Shown here: piece after piece, positions 63,401 to 64,000 of the stretch
How the letters are laid out: the number at the start of each line of letters is the position of its first letter
Position numbering within the stretch: the stretch's first letter is position 1
Origin: Gordius sp. MW1
Lineage: Eukaryota; Nematomorpha; Gordioida; Gordea; Gordiidae
Assembly (NCBI GenBank): GCA_964036665.1
Contig: OZ038532.1
Span: forward strand, 13,534,537 to 13,598,536
Reading direction: 5' to 3'
Length of the DNA stretch: 64,000 nucleotides
The notes under the pieces: generated by a model
What the model was told of the DNA's origin: nothing
Seen by the model: the letters and a program-made list of their open reading frames with translations, nothing else
The model's database searches: none
Position numbers and translations under genes: made by a program

Positions 63401-64000
63401 AGCACTCACGTTGCGATACAACAAACTAATCGCAACAATAAAACGTTGTCTTTTGTCAAAATGATAGTTCTCGCAGCTTAAAACCTCTTTTCGGAAGTCA
63501 ATCGAGGATAATAGGATTCTCAAATTGGCTTACTTTTATATATTTTTTCATGCTCTTTCACATAGAATTGAAAAAAATAAATATTTTTACCTCAAAATTT
63601 TTCACATATTTTTCTTTGAACCGTATTCATCCGATGAAAGTTGTCGTTTTCAGACGTGGTTTCTATGATCCCAAGTAAAAATTTATCAGAATCTGAAAAC
63701 TATTACTTTGAAATCATGATCGCATAGAGGCATTTTCAAAAATTAAGCATCACGTTGCGATACAACAAACTAATCGCAACAATAAAACGTTGTCTTTTGT
63801 CAAAATGATAGTTCTCGCAGCTTAAAACCTCTTTTCGGAAGTCAATCGAGGATAATAGGATTCTCAAATTGGCTTACTTTTATATATTTTTTCATGCTCT
63901 TTCACATAGAATTGAAAAAAATAAATATTTTCACCTTAAAATTTTTTACGTATTTTTCTTTGAACCGTATTCATCCGATGAAAGTTGTCTTTCAGACGTG
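60405..64000. repeat. Block-B-derived monomers 177-187, last one partial
   Basis: Monomer starts: 60405, 60749, 61093, 61435, 61779, 62123, 62467, 62811, 63155, 63500, 63844. The first six follow the order of block B (markers GATACGAC at 60749, TTCTTAGAACCG at 61093, CTCAATTTGG with GATATAAAAAG at 61435, ATCTGAAAAC with GCATCAC at 61779). The last three types then recur: 62467-62811-63155 repeats 61435-61779-62123 at 1,032 bp, and 63500 repeats 61779 with the shared variant AGAGGCATTTTC. The last monomer is cut by the window edge after 157 bp. Confidence 0.9.

Larger units (their letters stand above)
1..64000. repeat. Tandem satellite array, about 345-bp monomer, 186 full copies plus one partial
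   Basis: The phrase AATCGAGGATAATAGG and its close variants recur every 343-346 bp from base 1 to base 63844, always in the same orientation. I walked every interval: most are 343, 344, 345 or 346 bp, and the rest are shorter by small deletions (329-341 bp, one of 265 bp). No interval is longer than 346 bp, so nothing is inserted between monomers. One monomer-length stretch counted by hand is about 31% G+C. Such arrays are non-coding constitutive heterochromatin in eukaryotes, commonly centromeric, pericentromeric or subtelomeric; which applies here cannot be read from the sequence. The family and species are not recognised. Confidence 0.98.

Noticed and set aside
1-64000. Monomer length of 345 bp is a multiple of three, suggesting a repetitive protein
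   Set aside because: Stops occur within each monomer in the frames examined, and many monomers are 343, 344 or 346 bp. A continuous reading frame across monomers is never maintained.
1-64000. CRISPR-like regular repeats
   Set aside because: The repeated unit is the whole 345-bp period, with no unique spacers, and no cas-like genes are present.
1-64000. Transposable-element origin (LTR, MITE or Helitron ends) for the monomer
   Set aside because: No terminal inverted repeats, target-site duplications or coding remnants are visible; the period is continuous without element boundaries.

Overview
The whole 64-kb window is a single tandem satellite DNA array. It holds 186 complete head-to-tail monomers and one partial monomer at the right edge, all in the same orientation. 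I found no unique sequence, transposon, RNA gene or credible protein-coding gene between them. The modal monomer is 345 bp (343-346 bp in most cases). One monomer I counted is about 31% G+C. An array of this size, period and layered organisation is typical of eukaryotic centromeric, pericentromeric or subtelomeric heterochromatin. I do not recognise the family and cannot place it in a species; plants and insects both have AT-rich satellites of this length. Monomer 1 is set to begin at base 1 (AATCGAGG), and all monomer starts below use that phase.

Two main monomer classes are distinguished by at least six linked sites. Class I carries GCATCCG, CGATGATAAAAAG, ATCAGAAAAC, TTAAAATC, TAGTGCATTTTTGAAAAATT and GTCAAAATGATAG. 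Class II carries TTCATCCG, CTATGATCCCAAG, ATCTGAAAAC, TTGAAATC, TAGAGCCATTTTCAAAAATT and GTTAAAATGATCG. Many monomers are mosaics of the two, as expected from gene conversion or unequal exchange. A third group, mostly right of 35 kb, has GAATTG, CCCAAGTTAAAA or TTCTTAGAACC.

Layout, left to right: 1-11366, mixed monomers with recurring short blocks (a three-monomer block at 4822 and 6890). 11367-14795 and 16174-19608, two diverged copies of a ten-monomer block about 4.81 kb apart. 18575-21673 and 21674-24773, a nearly perfect 3.1-kb nine-monomer tandem duplication with a hybrid monomer at the junction. 24774-29255, four- and five-monomer variants of the same set. 29256-33634, alternating class II/class I dimers with many indels, including an 80-bp deletion. 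33635-36389, an older copy of the block that follows. 39142-45297, three 2,052-bp six-monomer higher-order repeats. 46320-59718, a nested A-B-B'-A'-B'' arrangement of roughly 2.75-kb blocks. 59719-64000, two apparently identical adjacent monomers, then B-derived monomers and local duplications.

The most distinctive sequence element is a perfect inverted repeat in almost every monomer, GTTGCGAT-N11-ATCGCAAC. It lies in a region where the ATCGCA hexamer occurs three times on alternating strands. It is the best candidate for a protein-recognition element, but that is inference. I saw no evidence of a new enzymatic or defence system; the interest lies in the satellite's higher-order architecture.
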